A DNA stretch of 11,701 nt from Candidatus Altarchaeales archaeon (GTDB lineage Archaea; Altiarchaeota; Altiarchaeia; IMC4; SCGC-AAA252-I15), in contig VGJA01000012.1 of NCBI GenBank assembly GCA_016867655.1, positions 1 to 11,701 on the forward strand, given 5' to 3'. The translations under genes were made by a program, and so were the position numbers. Numbering within the stretch: the stretch's first letter is position 1; the number at the start of each line of letters is the position of its first letter. This document shows, in pieces, positions 1 through 9,026 of this stretch. The notes under the pieces were generated by a model. That model did not search any database, was not told the DNA's origin, and saw only the letters and a list, made by a program, of their open reading frames with translations.

Positions 1-3393
<3,393 letters not shown>

Positions 3394-3400
3394 AGTTAAA

Positions 3401-3832
3401 ATGGTTAGAATACGAATCGGCGCAGACGAAATACAGTTCATAAACCTTTTCGAGAAGCTAACTGGCGCCAAAGCCCAGGACATGATTGAGGAAGAAAACA
3501 CCATCTGTTTTCTGGTCAGCAAGGAGGATATGGGGCTTGCAATCGGAAAAAAGGGCGCCAACATAGAGAAAGTAAGGAACACGTTCAATAAAAACGTGTG
3601 TGTCATAGAATACTCGGAAGACATGGCGGAGTTCGTGAGGAACATATTTCAGCCGTCTAAAATAAGAGAAGTCCGGCCGAGCAGTTCGAGCAAGGGCAGG
3701 AACATAGTCCTAAAGATAGACCGAAAACAAAGAGGGGGCATAATAGGATCCAAGGGGGAGAAAATAAAGCTGGCCAAAAGGCTTTTGAATCGGCATTTCA
3801 ACATGGAAGACATAATACTGGAGAATGCCTAG
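3401..3832 (+). CDS. nusA: Archaeal NusA-like KH-domain protein
   Basis: This is the short archaeal relative of bacterial NusA, consisting of two KH RNA-binding domains without the bacterial N-terminal polymerase-binding and S1 domains. With the chosen ATG it has 143 residues, the usual size. KH1 carries GKKG at residues 49-52 inside DMGLAIGKKGANIEKVR; KH2 carries GSKG at 116-119 inside RGGIIGSKGEKIKLAKRLL. Both GxxG loops are intact, so both domains could bind RNA. A longer reading frame begins with an ATG at 3368 inside rpl30e; I prefer 3401 because family members begin at about MVRIRIGADEIQ and because AAAATG matches the other starts here. The gene lies eight bases after the rpl30e stop. 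A role in transcription elongation or termination is assumed from bacterial NusA and from its operon; direct function in archaea is less certain. Confidence 0.95.
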   Translation: MVRIRIGADEIQFINLFEKLTGAKAQDMIEEENTICFLVSKEDMGLAIGKKGANIEKVRNTFNKNVCVIEYSEDMAEFVRNIFQPSKIREVRPSSSSKGRNIVLKIDRKQRGGIIGSKGEKIKLAKRLLNRHFNMEDIILENA

Positions 3833-3860
3833 CTGAACCTTAAGCCGGCTCCCGGGTGCA

Positions 3861-3886
3861 TTTTTATAAGGCTAATCCTTATAACT
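3861..3886 (+). promoter_or_regulatory. Candidate archaeal promoter for rps12 and the ribosomal run
   Basis: The 76-base gap between nusA and rps12 is the first real gap in the window and holds two TATA-like boxes. TTTTTATAAG at 3861-3870 is the better box and would give a leader of roughly 15-20 bases. CCTTATAAC at 3878-3886 is weaker but is centred about 27 bases before the ATG at 3909, the spacing of leaderless archaeal messages. Just upstream, 3844-3856 is GC-rich and partly self-complementary (AGCCGGCT, CCCGGG), which together with the T5 run could instead help end nusA transcripts. No Shine-Dalgarno sequence is seen before rps12, which fits a very short leader. Prediction only. Confidence 0.6.
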
Positions 3887-3908
3887 AAACTCATCTAATC
3901 TTTGCAAA

Positions 3909-4337
3909 ATGGGTCAGGGAGAATTTGCCGGAAAGAAGCTTATCGACCATAGGCACAAGTTCCGCTGGAAGAAGGCGGACTACAAGCGCAGGGTGTTGAA
4001 GCTGAAGCGGAAGCACGACCCGCTTGAGGGTGCCCCGCAAGCTAGAGGAATAGTGCTAGAAAAAGTGGGCATTGAAGCTAAGCAGCCCAATTCAGCGATA
4101 AGGAAGGCAGTCAGAGTCCAATTGATAAAGAATGGCAGGCAAGCGACAGCTTTTTGTCCTGGAAACAGAGCCATCACCTTTATCGAAGAGCACGACGAAG
4201 TGACCATAGAGGGAATCGGCGGAAGAAAAGGCCGTTCCATGGGCGACATCTCAGGGGTGAGATACAAAGTGATAAAAGTGAATGACATCTCGCTCAACGA
4301 GCTGTGGCACGGCTGGAAGGAGAAGCCTCAGAGATAA
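3909..4337 (+). CDS. rps12: Small ribosomal subunit protein uS12
   Basis: This is the decoding-centre protein uS12 in its archaeal/eukaryotic form, 142 residues, the normal length. The KQPNSAIRK loop (residues 58-66) and the [14 protein letters not shown] loop (108-121) are the two segments that line the A-site decoding region. [17 protein letters not shown] (82-98) is typical of the archaeal/eukaryotic branch. One residue is unusual: in the second loop Ser115 (bases 4251-4253) stands where almost all uS12 proteins have Pro in D-[IL]-P-G-V-R. Upstream nusA is the normal neighbour. Downstream, however, uS7 and the elongation-factor genes are absent and rps8 follows after 42 bases. The ATG at 3909 follows GCAAA and fits the usual N-terminus (MGxGxFAxxKL). 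Confidence 0.97.
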   Translation: MGQGEFAGKKLIDHRHKFRWKKADYKRRVLKLKRKHDPLEGAPQARGIVLEKVGIEAKQPNSAIRKAVRVQLIKNGRQATAFCPGNRAITFIEEHDEVTIEGIGGRKGRSMGDISGVRYKVIKVNDISLNELWHGWKEKPQR

Positions 4338-4379
4338 GTCGTGTTCAGGACAAAGTAGAAATGCAACAAGGTTGTTAAG

Positions 4380-4769
4380 ATGATGCAAGACTTGATAAAC
4401 GATGCGATAACCAACATTAGGAACAGTGTCAGGGTTGGAAAGAGTGAATGCACTGTAAAGCCAACTTCAAAACTACTGGTGGAGATACTGAAGGTGCTGC
4501 AGAAGGAGGGTTATATTGACGAATTCGAGCACACGGACAATGGAAGGGGCGGAGTGATAAAGATACAGCTCAGCAAGCTGATAAACAGCTGCGGCGTGAT
4601 AAAGCCCCATCATCCTGTGAAGAAGGACAACTACTTCAAGTGGGAAAAGCGGTATCTGCCTGCGGCAGGTTTCGGAACGCTGGTGGTTTCAACACCCAAA
4701 GGAGTGATGAGTCACCGCGAGGCAAGGGAGAAGGGCCACGGAGGCCGCCTGCTGGCATACATATACTAG
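4380..4769 (+). CDS. rps8: Small ribosomal subunit protein uS8
   Basis: This is the 16S rRNA-binding protein uS8, 129 residues, as expected for archaea (about 130). The N-terminal domain has DLINDAITNIRNSVRVGKSEC and SKLLVEILKVLQKEGYI. The C-terminal RNA-binding part has KWEKRYLPAAGFGTLVVSTP (about 86-105) followed by KGVMSHREAREKGHGG and ends in AYIY. Two ATG codons lie side by side at 4380 and 4383; either could be the start, and both give a normal N-terminus. The 42-base gap after rps12 contains no gene that I can recognise. The uS14 gene, which normally precedes rps8 in the archaeal spc cluster, is not there. rpl6 begins three bases after the TAG stop. Confidence 0.97.
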   Translation: MMQDLINDAITNIRNSVRVGKSECTVKPTSKLLVEILKVLQKEGYIDEFEHTDNGRGGVIKIQLSKLINSCGVIKPHHPVKKDNYFKWEKRYLPAAGFGTLVVSTPKGVMSHREAREKGHGGRLLAYIY

Positions 4770-4772
4770 AAA

Positions 4773-5351
4773 ATGGCTGAAAAGAAAAGCAAATCGGGTT
4801 CCAAAAAGAAGGAAGGAATCACTTTGGAAGTGCAGCTTCCAGAAGGTGTTCAGGCTTCGATAGACAACCGAAAGATAACCGTGAAGGGGCCGCAGGGCCA
4901 GCTGACGAAAGCCATGCAGTCTAGGACAGTCAGCGCTAAGATGGAGGAAAACAAAATAATACTCACTGCTTCACAAAACAGGAGGAAGCAGAGGGCTTTG
5001 ATAAACACGGAAAAAGGAAATGTGCTGAATATGATACATGGCGTGAAGGACAAAGTGAACTACAGGCTGAAGATATGCTACTCGCACTTTCCAATGGGGG
5101 TCAAACTGCAGGGGAACATTTTGATGATAGACAACTTTCTCGGAGAGAAGCATCCAAGGAAAGCTAGTATACTTGAAGGAGTCAAGGTCGACGTAAAGGG
5201 CCAGGATGTGGTGTTAAGCGGTTTGGACAAGGACAAAGTCGCCCAGACTGCTGCAAACATAGAGCAGACGACAAGGATAAAGAATCTGGATCCGAGGGTG
5301 TTCCAAGACGGGATTTACATAGTTGAAAAAGACGGCAAGCCGGTCAGGTAA
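4773..5351 (+). CDS. rpl6: Large ribosomal subunit protein uL6
   Basis: This is uL6, which binds 23S rRNA near the sarcin-ricin loop and factor-binding site. It has 192 residues, slightly longer than the usual 175-185, because of a lysine/serine-rich start (about residues 2-14) before the first domain. Two repeated L6 domains are visible: residues about 15-95 (LPEGVQASIDNRKITVKGPQ, then GQLTKA) and about 96-185, with GVKLQGNILMIDNFLGEKHP followed by RKASILEGVKV and QTTRIKNLDPRVFQDGIYIV near the end. The start follows AGAAA three bases after the rps8 stop. It keeps its normal place between rps8 and rpl32e. Confidence 0.96.
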   Translation: MAEKKSKSGSKKKEGITLEVQLPEGVQASIDNRKITVKGPQGQLTKAMQSRTVSAKMEENKIILTASQNRRKQRALINTEKGNVLNMIHGVKDKVNYRLKICYSHFPMGVKLQGNILMIDNFLGEKHPRKASILEGVKVDVKGQDVVLSGLDKDKVAQTAANIEQTTRIKNLDPRVFQDGIYIVEKDGKPVR

Positions 5352-5352
5352 A

Positions 5353-5988
5353 ATGAAGGACTTTAAGGACGTAACTCCAACTGAAAAGAAGAGGGAATCC
5401 AAAATAAGCAGGGAGAAAAAGCTTGAGGAAGAGCCCAAGGGAAGAAGGAAAAAGAAGGAGCTTTCTGTCGCAGAGGAAAAGGCGTTGGAGGTAAAAGAGG
5501 TTAAGCCGGAAGCCAAAGTTGAAGAAGCGAAAGCAGAGGAGAAGAAGGAAGTCAAAGAAAAGCCGAAAGAGAAAAAACCGAAGCCCAAACCGGTAGAGAA
5601 AATAAAGTATCATGTAAAGAAAGAAGTGCCGGAATTAAAGTTGGAGAAGAGAAAGCCGAAGTTCAGGCGGCAGGAGCACTACAAACATAGGTTGGACAAT
5701 GTCTGGAGGAAGGCCACTGGGATAGACAGCAAGCAGCATGAGGGCAAGCGTGGAAAGGGATTTAAGCCGAGCATCGGATACAAGAATCCTAATGTAATAC
5801 AGTCTTTGCATCCGCTGGGCTACAAGCCAGTGGTGGTGCACAACGTCCAGGAGCTGGCCAAGTTAGACTCAAGGAATGAGGGCGCGGTAATAGCGTCTGC
5901 AGTCGGCAGGAGAAAGAGAAACCAAATCATTGCAGAAGCCAACAAGCTGAAGATTGTGATACTAAACCCGAGGAAAGGTGAAACATGA
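5353..5988 (+). CDS. rpl32e: Large ribosomal subunit protein eL32 with a long K/E-rich N-terminal extension
   Basis: The eL32 domain occupies about residues 98-211, with KPKFRRQEHYKHRL, ATGIDSKQHEGKRGKGFKPS, IGYKNPN and SLHPLGYKPVVVHNVQEL as family markers. Before it lies a roughly 95-residue low-complexity segment dominated by Lys, Glu, Ala and Pro. N-terminal extensions of eL32 are known in some archaea, so this is real coding sequence rather than a false start. I chose the ATG at 5353, one base after the rpl6 stop, giving 211 residues; a TTG at 5323 inside rpl6 would add ten residues but is less likely. The extension is probably unstructured or helical and exposed on the ribosome surface; its role is unknown. 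The TGA overlaps the rpl19e ATG as ATGA. Confidence 0.95.
   Translation: MKDFKDVTPTEKKRESKISREKKLEEEPKGRRKKKELSVAEEKALEVKEVKPEAKVEEAKAEEKKEVKEKPKEKKPKPKPVEKIKYHVKKEVPELKLEKRKPKFRRQEHYKHRLDNVWRKATGIDSKQHEGKRGKGFKPSIGYKNPNVIQSLHPLGYKPVVVHNVQELAKLDSRNEGAVIASAVGRRKRNQIIAEANKLKIVILNPRKGET
5976..5981 (+). promoter_or_regulatory. Shine-Dalgarno site of rpl19e
   Basis: AGGTGA lies three bases before the rpl19e ATG at 5985 and is complementary to the archaeal 16S rRNA 3' end (consensus GGAGGTGA). It is the clearest ribosome-binding site in the window. It supports the start within the ATGA overlap with rpl32e; most other genes here lack such a site. Confidence 0.7.
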
Positions 5989-6425
5989 ACCTCAAAAACC
6001 AGAGAAGGATTGCAGCCAAACTGCTTAAGGTCGGCCTCAATAGAGTCCAGTTCAACAAGGAAAGGGTTTCAGATGCAGGAGAAGCGCTGACTAGAGAAGA
6101 TGTGAGAAGTCTGATAAAAAATGGGGTTATAACCATAAGGCCTGAAAAAGCGATAAGCAGATACAGGGCAAGAAAAGCGCAAAAGCAGAGGGAGAAGGGA
6201 AGCGGCAGGGGCCATGGAAAGAGGAGAGGAAAAAGGAAGACGAGAACCGGCGGCAAGGAAGCTTGGATAAAAAAGGTGAGGGCACTGAGAGAGGAACTAG
6301 CAAAGCTGAAAGAGGAAAAGAAGATAGACAAAAATCAATATCGGAGTATATACCGCCAGATTAAAGGAAACTTGTATCACAGCAGACGGCATTTGAGGGA
6401 GTCGCTTGAGAGGGCGAGGAAATAG
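5985..6425 (+). CDS. rpl19e: Large ribosomal subunit protein eL19
   Basis: eL19 is an archaeal/eukaryotic large-subunit protein made of a globular N-terminal part and long helices that reach across the ribosome. This copy has 146 residues, close to the usual 150. It starts MNLKNQRRIAAKLLKVG, continues with TREDVRSLIKNGVI and RARKAQKQREKGSGRGHGKR, and ends in a basic helical segment with RREGKL-like spacing (KIDKNQYRSIYRQIKGNLYH, then SRRHL). The order rpl32e, rpl19e, rpl18 is the standard archaeal one. It begins in a four-base overlap with rpl32e and has a good ribosome-binding site. Three bases separate its TAG from rpl18. Confidence 0.96.
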   Translation: MNLKNQRRIAAKLLKVGLNRVQFNKERVSDAGEALTREDVRSLIKNGVITIRPEKAISRYRARKAQKQREKGSGRGHGKRRGKRKTRTGGKEAWIKKVRALREELAKLKEEKKIDKNQYRSIYRQIKGNLYHSRRHLRESLERARK

Positions 6426-6428
6426 ACG

Positions 6429-6965
6429 ATGGCAACAGGTCCAACATACAGGGTCGACTACAGGAGGAAGAGGGAGAGCAAGACCAACTACAAAAAAAGA
6501 ATCGAGACCTTGAAGTCTGGTCTTCCTAGACTGGTGATAAGACCGTCAAACAAACATGTGACAGTCCAGCTGGTAAGGTATCACAAAGACGGCGACAAAG
6601 TTGAAGTGACTTCACATTCAAAAGACTTGAAGAAGCATGGTTGGACTCACAATACGGGAAACGTTCCCGCATCCTACCTCACAGGCTTTATTTGCGGCCT
6701 TAAGGGAAGGCAAAAGAAGATAGAAGAGGCGATAATGGACTTGGGGATGAACACTTCAGTAAAAGGTTCTAGAATATATGCGGCGTTGAAAGGCGCCTTG
6801 GATGGCGGCATCAAAGTGAATCATGATGGAGCTGTATTGCCGTCTGAAGACCGTTTGAAGGGAACTCACATAGCATCCTATGTAAAAAAATCTAAGGACA
6901 TAGCATCAGACTTAGCTAAAATAAAAGAGAAAGTGCAAAATGACTATGGAAAACAAAAATCCTGA
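6429..6965 (+). CDS. rpl18: Large ribosomal subunit protein uL18
   Basis: uL18 binds 5S rRNA and helps dock it on the large subunit. The protein has 178 residues, within the usual archaeal range (about 170-200). Family markers are YRVDYRRKRESKTNYKKR at the start, the SGLPRLVIRPSNKHVTVQLV strand region (about 30-49), and LKGALDGGIKVNHDGAVLPS followed by EDRLKG near 124-145. The end, after HIASYVKKSK, is a charged helix. The last nine codons overlap the start of rps5 in another frame (6940-6965), a larger overlap than elsewhere in the run, consistent with coupled translation. Confidence 0.96.
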   Translation: MATGPTYRVDYRRKRESKTNYKKRIETLKSGLPRLVIRPSNKHVTVQLVRYHKDGDKVEVTSHSKDLKKHGWTHNTGNVPASYLTGFICGLKGRQKKIEEAIMDLGMNTSVKGSRIYAALKGALDGGIKVNHDGAVLPSEDRLKGTHIASYVKKSKDIASDLAKIKEKVQNDYGKQKS

Positions 6966-7860
6966 AGCGGCTGAGGAAAAACCGGCCAAGAGGGCGAGGA
7001 AAAAGACGGTGGAAGAAAAGCCCAAAAGAGTGAAGAAGACGAAAGAAGAGGCTGTTGCAGAGGAGAAGGCTGTGGAAGCGCCGTCTAAGCCACCAGAGGT
7101 GGAAGCCACTGTAGAGGAGGCTCCGGCAGAAACAGCAGGGAAGATAAGCGAAGAAGTCGTTAAGAAGGCTGCCGGAAAAGAAGGGTCGGATGAAGGATTT
7201 TCAATAGACGAAAGGCCAGTAGAATGGATTCCAAGAACCGAACTCGGAAAAAGAGTCTACAGCGGGGAAATAGCGTCGTTCAGGGAAGTGATGAAGCTTG
7301 GGATTCCAGTCAAGGAAGTTGGCATAATAGACAAACTGATTCCAGGAATGAAGGAAGAGGTCATAGATGTTGGCAGGGTCCAGAGGGTGACAGATTCTGG
7401 AAGAAGGATGCGCTTCAGGGTTGTTGCAGTGGTCGGCAATGAGGACGGCTATATTGGCATAGGAGAGGGCAAGGCCAAGGAAGTGGGTCCTGCGATAAGA
7501 AAAGCCATAGACCAAGGCAAGTTGAGTGTGAGGGAGATTAAGCGAGGCTGCGGTAGCTGGGAGTGCGGTTGCGGAATGCCGCATTCTGTTCCATTCAGGA
7601 TTTCCGGAAAAGCGGGCAGCGTTGAAATCTTGATTTCTCCTGCGCCAAAGGGAGTTGGCTTGGGCAGCGGCGAAGTGGTGCAGAAAATACTTTCATTGGC
7701 TGGAATAAAGGATGCGTGGGTTAAGACTTCAGGGCACACGAGAACTGGAATAAACTTCGCGCATGCGGTTTACAACGCATTGGTTAACACAAATTACATC
7801 AAGATGTCGGACAAGGACAGTGAAAGGCTGAAGATAACGTCAGGTTCAAAACAAAACTAA
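6940..7860 (+). CDS. rps5: Small ribosomal subunit protein uS5 with a long charged N-terminal extension
   Basis: uS5 sits at the mRNA entry side of the small subunit and affects decoding accuracy and mRNA unwinding. The core occupies about residues 85-290: DEGFSIDERPVEWIPRTELG, a double-stranded-RNA-binding-like domain at about 138-202 (VGRVQRVTDSGRRMRFRVVA to AKEVGPAIRKAI), then the cysteine-containing RGCGSWECGCG segment (202-212) typical of archaeal/eukaryotic uS5, and the C-terminal domain with GKAGSVEILISPAPKGVGLG. The total of 306 exceeds the usual 210-235 because residues 1 to about 84 are rich in Lys, Glu, Ala, Val and Pro. The ATG at 6940 overlaps rpl18 by 26 bases; a second ATG at 6946 is equally possible. 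rpl30 starts ten bases after the stop. Confidence 0.95.
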   Translation: MTMENKNPEAAEEKPAKRARKKTVEEKPKRVKKTKEEAVAEEKAVEAPSKPPEVEATVEEAPAETAGKISEEVVKKAAGKEGSDEGFSIDERPVEWIPRTELGKRVYSGEIASFREVMKLGIPVKEVGIIDKLIPGMKEEVIDVGRVQRVTDSGRRMRFRVVAVVGNEDGYIGIGEGKAKEVGPAIRKAIDQGKLSVREIKRGCGSWECGCGMPHSVPFRISGKAGSVEILISPAPKGVGLGSGEVVQKILSLAGIKDAWVKTSGHTRTGINFAHAVYNALVNTNYIKMSDKDSERLKITSGSKQN

Positions 7861-7870
7861 GTGAATTCAA

Positions 7871-8443
7871 ATGGCAAAACAGAAAACCTCGGAGAACCTC
7901 GGGAAACCCGTGAAAACCGAGAAACGAAAACCGGAAACCGTCCCCGAAGGGGATCCCCGCAAGGGGGAAAACCGAAAAAGAATCGCTATAGTCCGAGTTA
8001 GAGGTAGCGTGCACATGAAGCCTCAGGTTAAAAAGACGTTTGAGGTCCTCAAGCTTGGGGAGCCGAATCACTGTATCGTAATCGACAACCGGCCGGAATA
8101 CAGGGGCATGCTTTTGAACATAAAGGACTATGTCACTTGGGGTGAAATAACTCCTGAAACAATGGAAAAACTTTTGTCTTCAAGAGGCAAGATTGAAGGC
8201 GCCAAGCTTTCAGACAAGTTCATGAAAGAAAAGACAAAAATTGGTTCAATAAACAATTTCGTAAAGGATTTCATGGCATTCAAAGCAGAATTGAATGACA
8301 TTCCAGGATTGAAGAAGACTTTCAGGCTTAATCCGCCGAAAAAAGGCTTTGAAAGACTTGGAATAAAAAAGCCTTATTCCATCGGCGGGGCCCTCGGATA
8401 CAGAAGCGGCAAGATTAACGAACTGCTTGGAAGGATGATGTAA
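7871..8443 (+). CDS. rpl30: Large ribosomal subunit protein uL30 with a repeat-encoded N-terminal extension
   Basis: The uL30 core begins at about residue 37 (RIAIVRVRGSVHMKPQVKKT) and runs to the end, with KIEGAKLSDKFMKEKTKIGS near 107-126 and KPYSIGGALGYRSGKINELL near 167-186. Archaeal uL30 is usually about 150-160 residues; this one has 190. The extra 35 residues are encoded by DNA unlike the rest of the operon: repeated GAAAACC units and C4/G4 hairpins, with codons such as CCC, GGG and CGC that are rare in neighbouring genes. A later ATG (Met49) lies inside the conserved core, so initiation must be upstream; the ATG at 7871 is best, but GTG at 7910 is a possible alternative start. It follows rps5 by ten bases and is followed by rpl15 after one base. 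Confidence 0.94.
   Translation: MAKQKTSENLGKPVKTEKRKPETVPEGDPRKGENRKRIAIVRVRGSVHMKPQVKKTFEVLKLGEPNHCIVIDNRPEYRGMLLNIKDYVTWGEITPETMEKLLSSRGKIEGAKLSDKFMKEKTKIGSINNFVKDFMAFKAELNDIPGLKKTFRLNPPKKGFERLGIKKPYSIGGALGYRSGKINELLGRMM
7882..7974 (+). repeat. GAAAACC-family repeat inside the 5' end of rpl30
   Basis: Exact GAAAACC occurs at 7882, 7912, 7926 and 7967, with variants GAGAACC at 7892 and GGAAACC at 7902 and 7933. The first units are spaced ten bases apart (GAAAACCTCG, GAGAACCTCG, GGAAACCCGT, GAAAACC). Bases 7904-7918 are identical over 15 bases to the reverse complement of 10480-10494 in the secY-cca spacer, which points to a shared repeat family. The reading frame stays open through it. I do not recognise the family by name. 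Confidence 0.8.
7942..7966 (+). other. Cluster of C4/G4 hairpins within rpl30 codons 24-32
   Basis: The order is CCCC, GAA, GGGG, AT, CCCC, GCAA, GGGG. It can form two adjacent hairpins, with a three-base loop and with a GCAA loop (GNRA type). Alternatively it can form one long-range pairing of the outer CCCC and GGGG; the middle GGGGATCCCC (7949-7958) is a perfect ten-base palindrome. These structures lie 70-95 bases after the rpl30 start, embedded in the GAAAACC repeat. Whether they fold in the mRNA or regulate anything is unknown. Confidence 0.7.
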
Positions 8444-8444
8444 T

Positions 8445-8939
8445 ATGTCTCACGGAAACCGCAAAGTAAGGAAGATGCGTGGCTCAAGAACCCACGGCTA
8501 TGGGAACACGCAAAAGCACAGAGGTGCTGGAAGTCGTGGAGGCCGTGGAATGGCCGGAAGCAAGAAGCACAAGTGGGCTTATGTGTCTAAATACATGCCC
8601 GAGCACTTTGGGAGAAGCGGGTTCAAGAGGCCCCAATGCCAGGTGAAGGAAAAAAAGATTGCGAACATAGGAGACCTTAACTTAAATGCAAGCAAGCTTC
8701 TGAAAGAAGGCTTTCTGAAGAAGGAAAAAGACGCTTATGTTGTGAACCTTACTGAAAAAGGCTTTGACAAGCTTCTTGGAGCGGGCAAGGTGTCAAACAA
8801 ATTCATCATCACAGTAAAAGAGTGCAGCGGGAAAGCGAAAGAAAAGATAGAAGCAGCAGGCGGTAAGCTAATCCTGCCTGAAGGGAAACCAGCGGAAGGG
8901 CAGGCAAATGAAACAGGCGAAACATCAGAGAAAGTTTAA
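8445..8939 (+). CDS. rpl15: Large ribosomal subunit protein uL15
   Basis: uL15 is a large-subunit assembly protein that binds 23S rRNA through a basic, glycine-rich N-terminal arm. That arm is plain here: RKVRKMRGSRTHGYGNTQKH followed by RGAGSRGGRGMAGSKKHKW (residues 6-44). The globular part includes YMPEHFGRSGFKRP (about 50-63), NIGDLNLNASKLLKEGFL (about 75-92) and VSNKFIITVKECSGKAKEKI followed by EAAGGKL. The 164-residue length is a little over the usual 145-150 because of an acidic, low-complexity tail after about residue 145. It starts one base after the rpl30 stop; GGATGAT at 8433-8439 is a partial Shine-Dalgarno match. It is the last gene before a real gap. Confidence 0.96.
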   Translation: MSHGNRKVRKMRGSRTHGYGNTQKHRGAGSRGGRGMAGSKKHKWAYVSKYMPEHFGRSGFKRPQCQVKEKKIANIGDLNLNASKLLKEGFLKKEKDAYVVNLTEKGFDKLLGAGKVSNKFIITVKECSGKAKEKIEAAGGKLILPEGKPAEGQANETGETSEKV

Positions 8940-8993
8940 CTCATATCACCCTAAAAGTATTCTCAGTTCACCTTTAGCCACCTCAAGAAGTGG

Positions 8994-9002
8994 ATTTAAA
9001 TT
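8994..9002 (+). promoter_or_regulatory. TATA box of secY (probably leaderless mRNA)
   Basis: ATTTAAATT in the 87-base rpl15-secY gap is centred about 28-29 bases before the secY ATG at 9027. Archaeal TATA boxes sit about 25-27 bases before the transcription start, so the message would begin at or within a few bases of the ATG. No Shine-Dalgarno sequence is visible before secY, in agreement. secY may therefore be transcribed separately from the ribosomal run. The rest of the gap shows no gene and no clear terminator. Confidence 0.65.
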
Positions 9003-9026
9003 TTTGCGTTAATACATTAAACCAAA

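Noticed and set aside
3844..3865. Intrinsic terminator after nusA (GC-rich palindrome followed by T5)
   Set aside because: The possible stem is only about four pairs (CCGG), and the T-run is better explained as part of the TATA box; kept only as a remark in the promoter entry.
4338..4379. Remnant of the uS14 gene between rps12 and rps8, or a leader peptide
   Set aside because: In frame with rps12, bases 4341-4358 read VFRTK then stop, faintly like a uS14 end, and 4361-4378 would encode a five-residue peptide. Both are too short to distinguish from chance, and no zinc-binding Cys pairs are seen.
5323..5352. TTG start for rpl32e inside rpl6
   Set aside because: It requires a 29-base overlap and a rare start codon, whereas an ATG follows the rpl6 stop directly.
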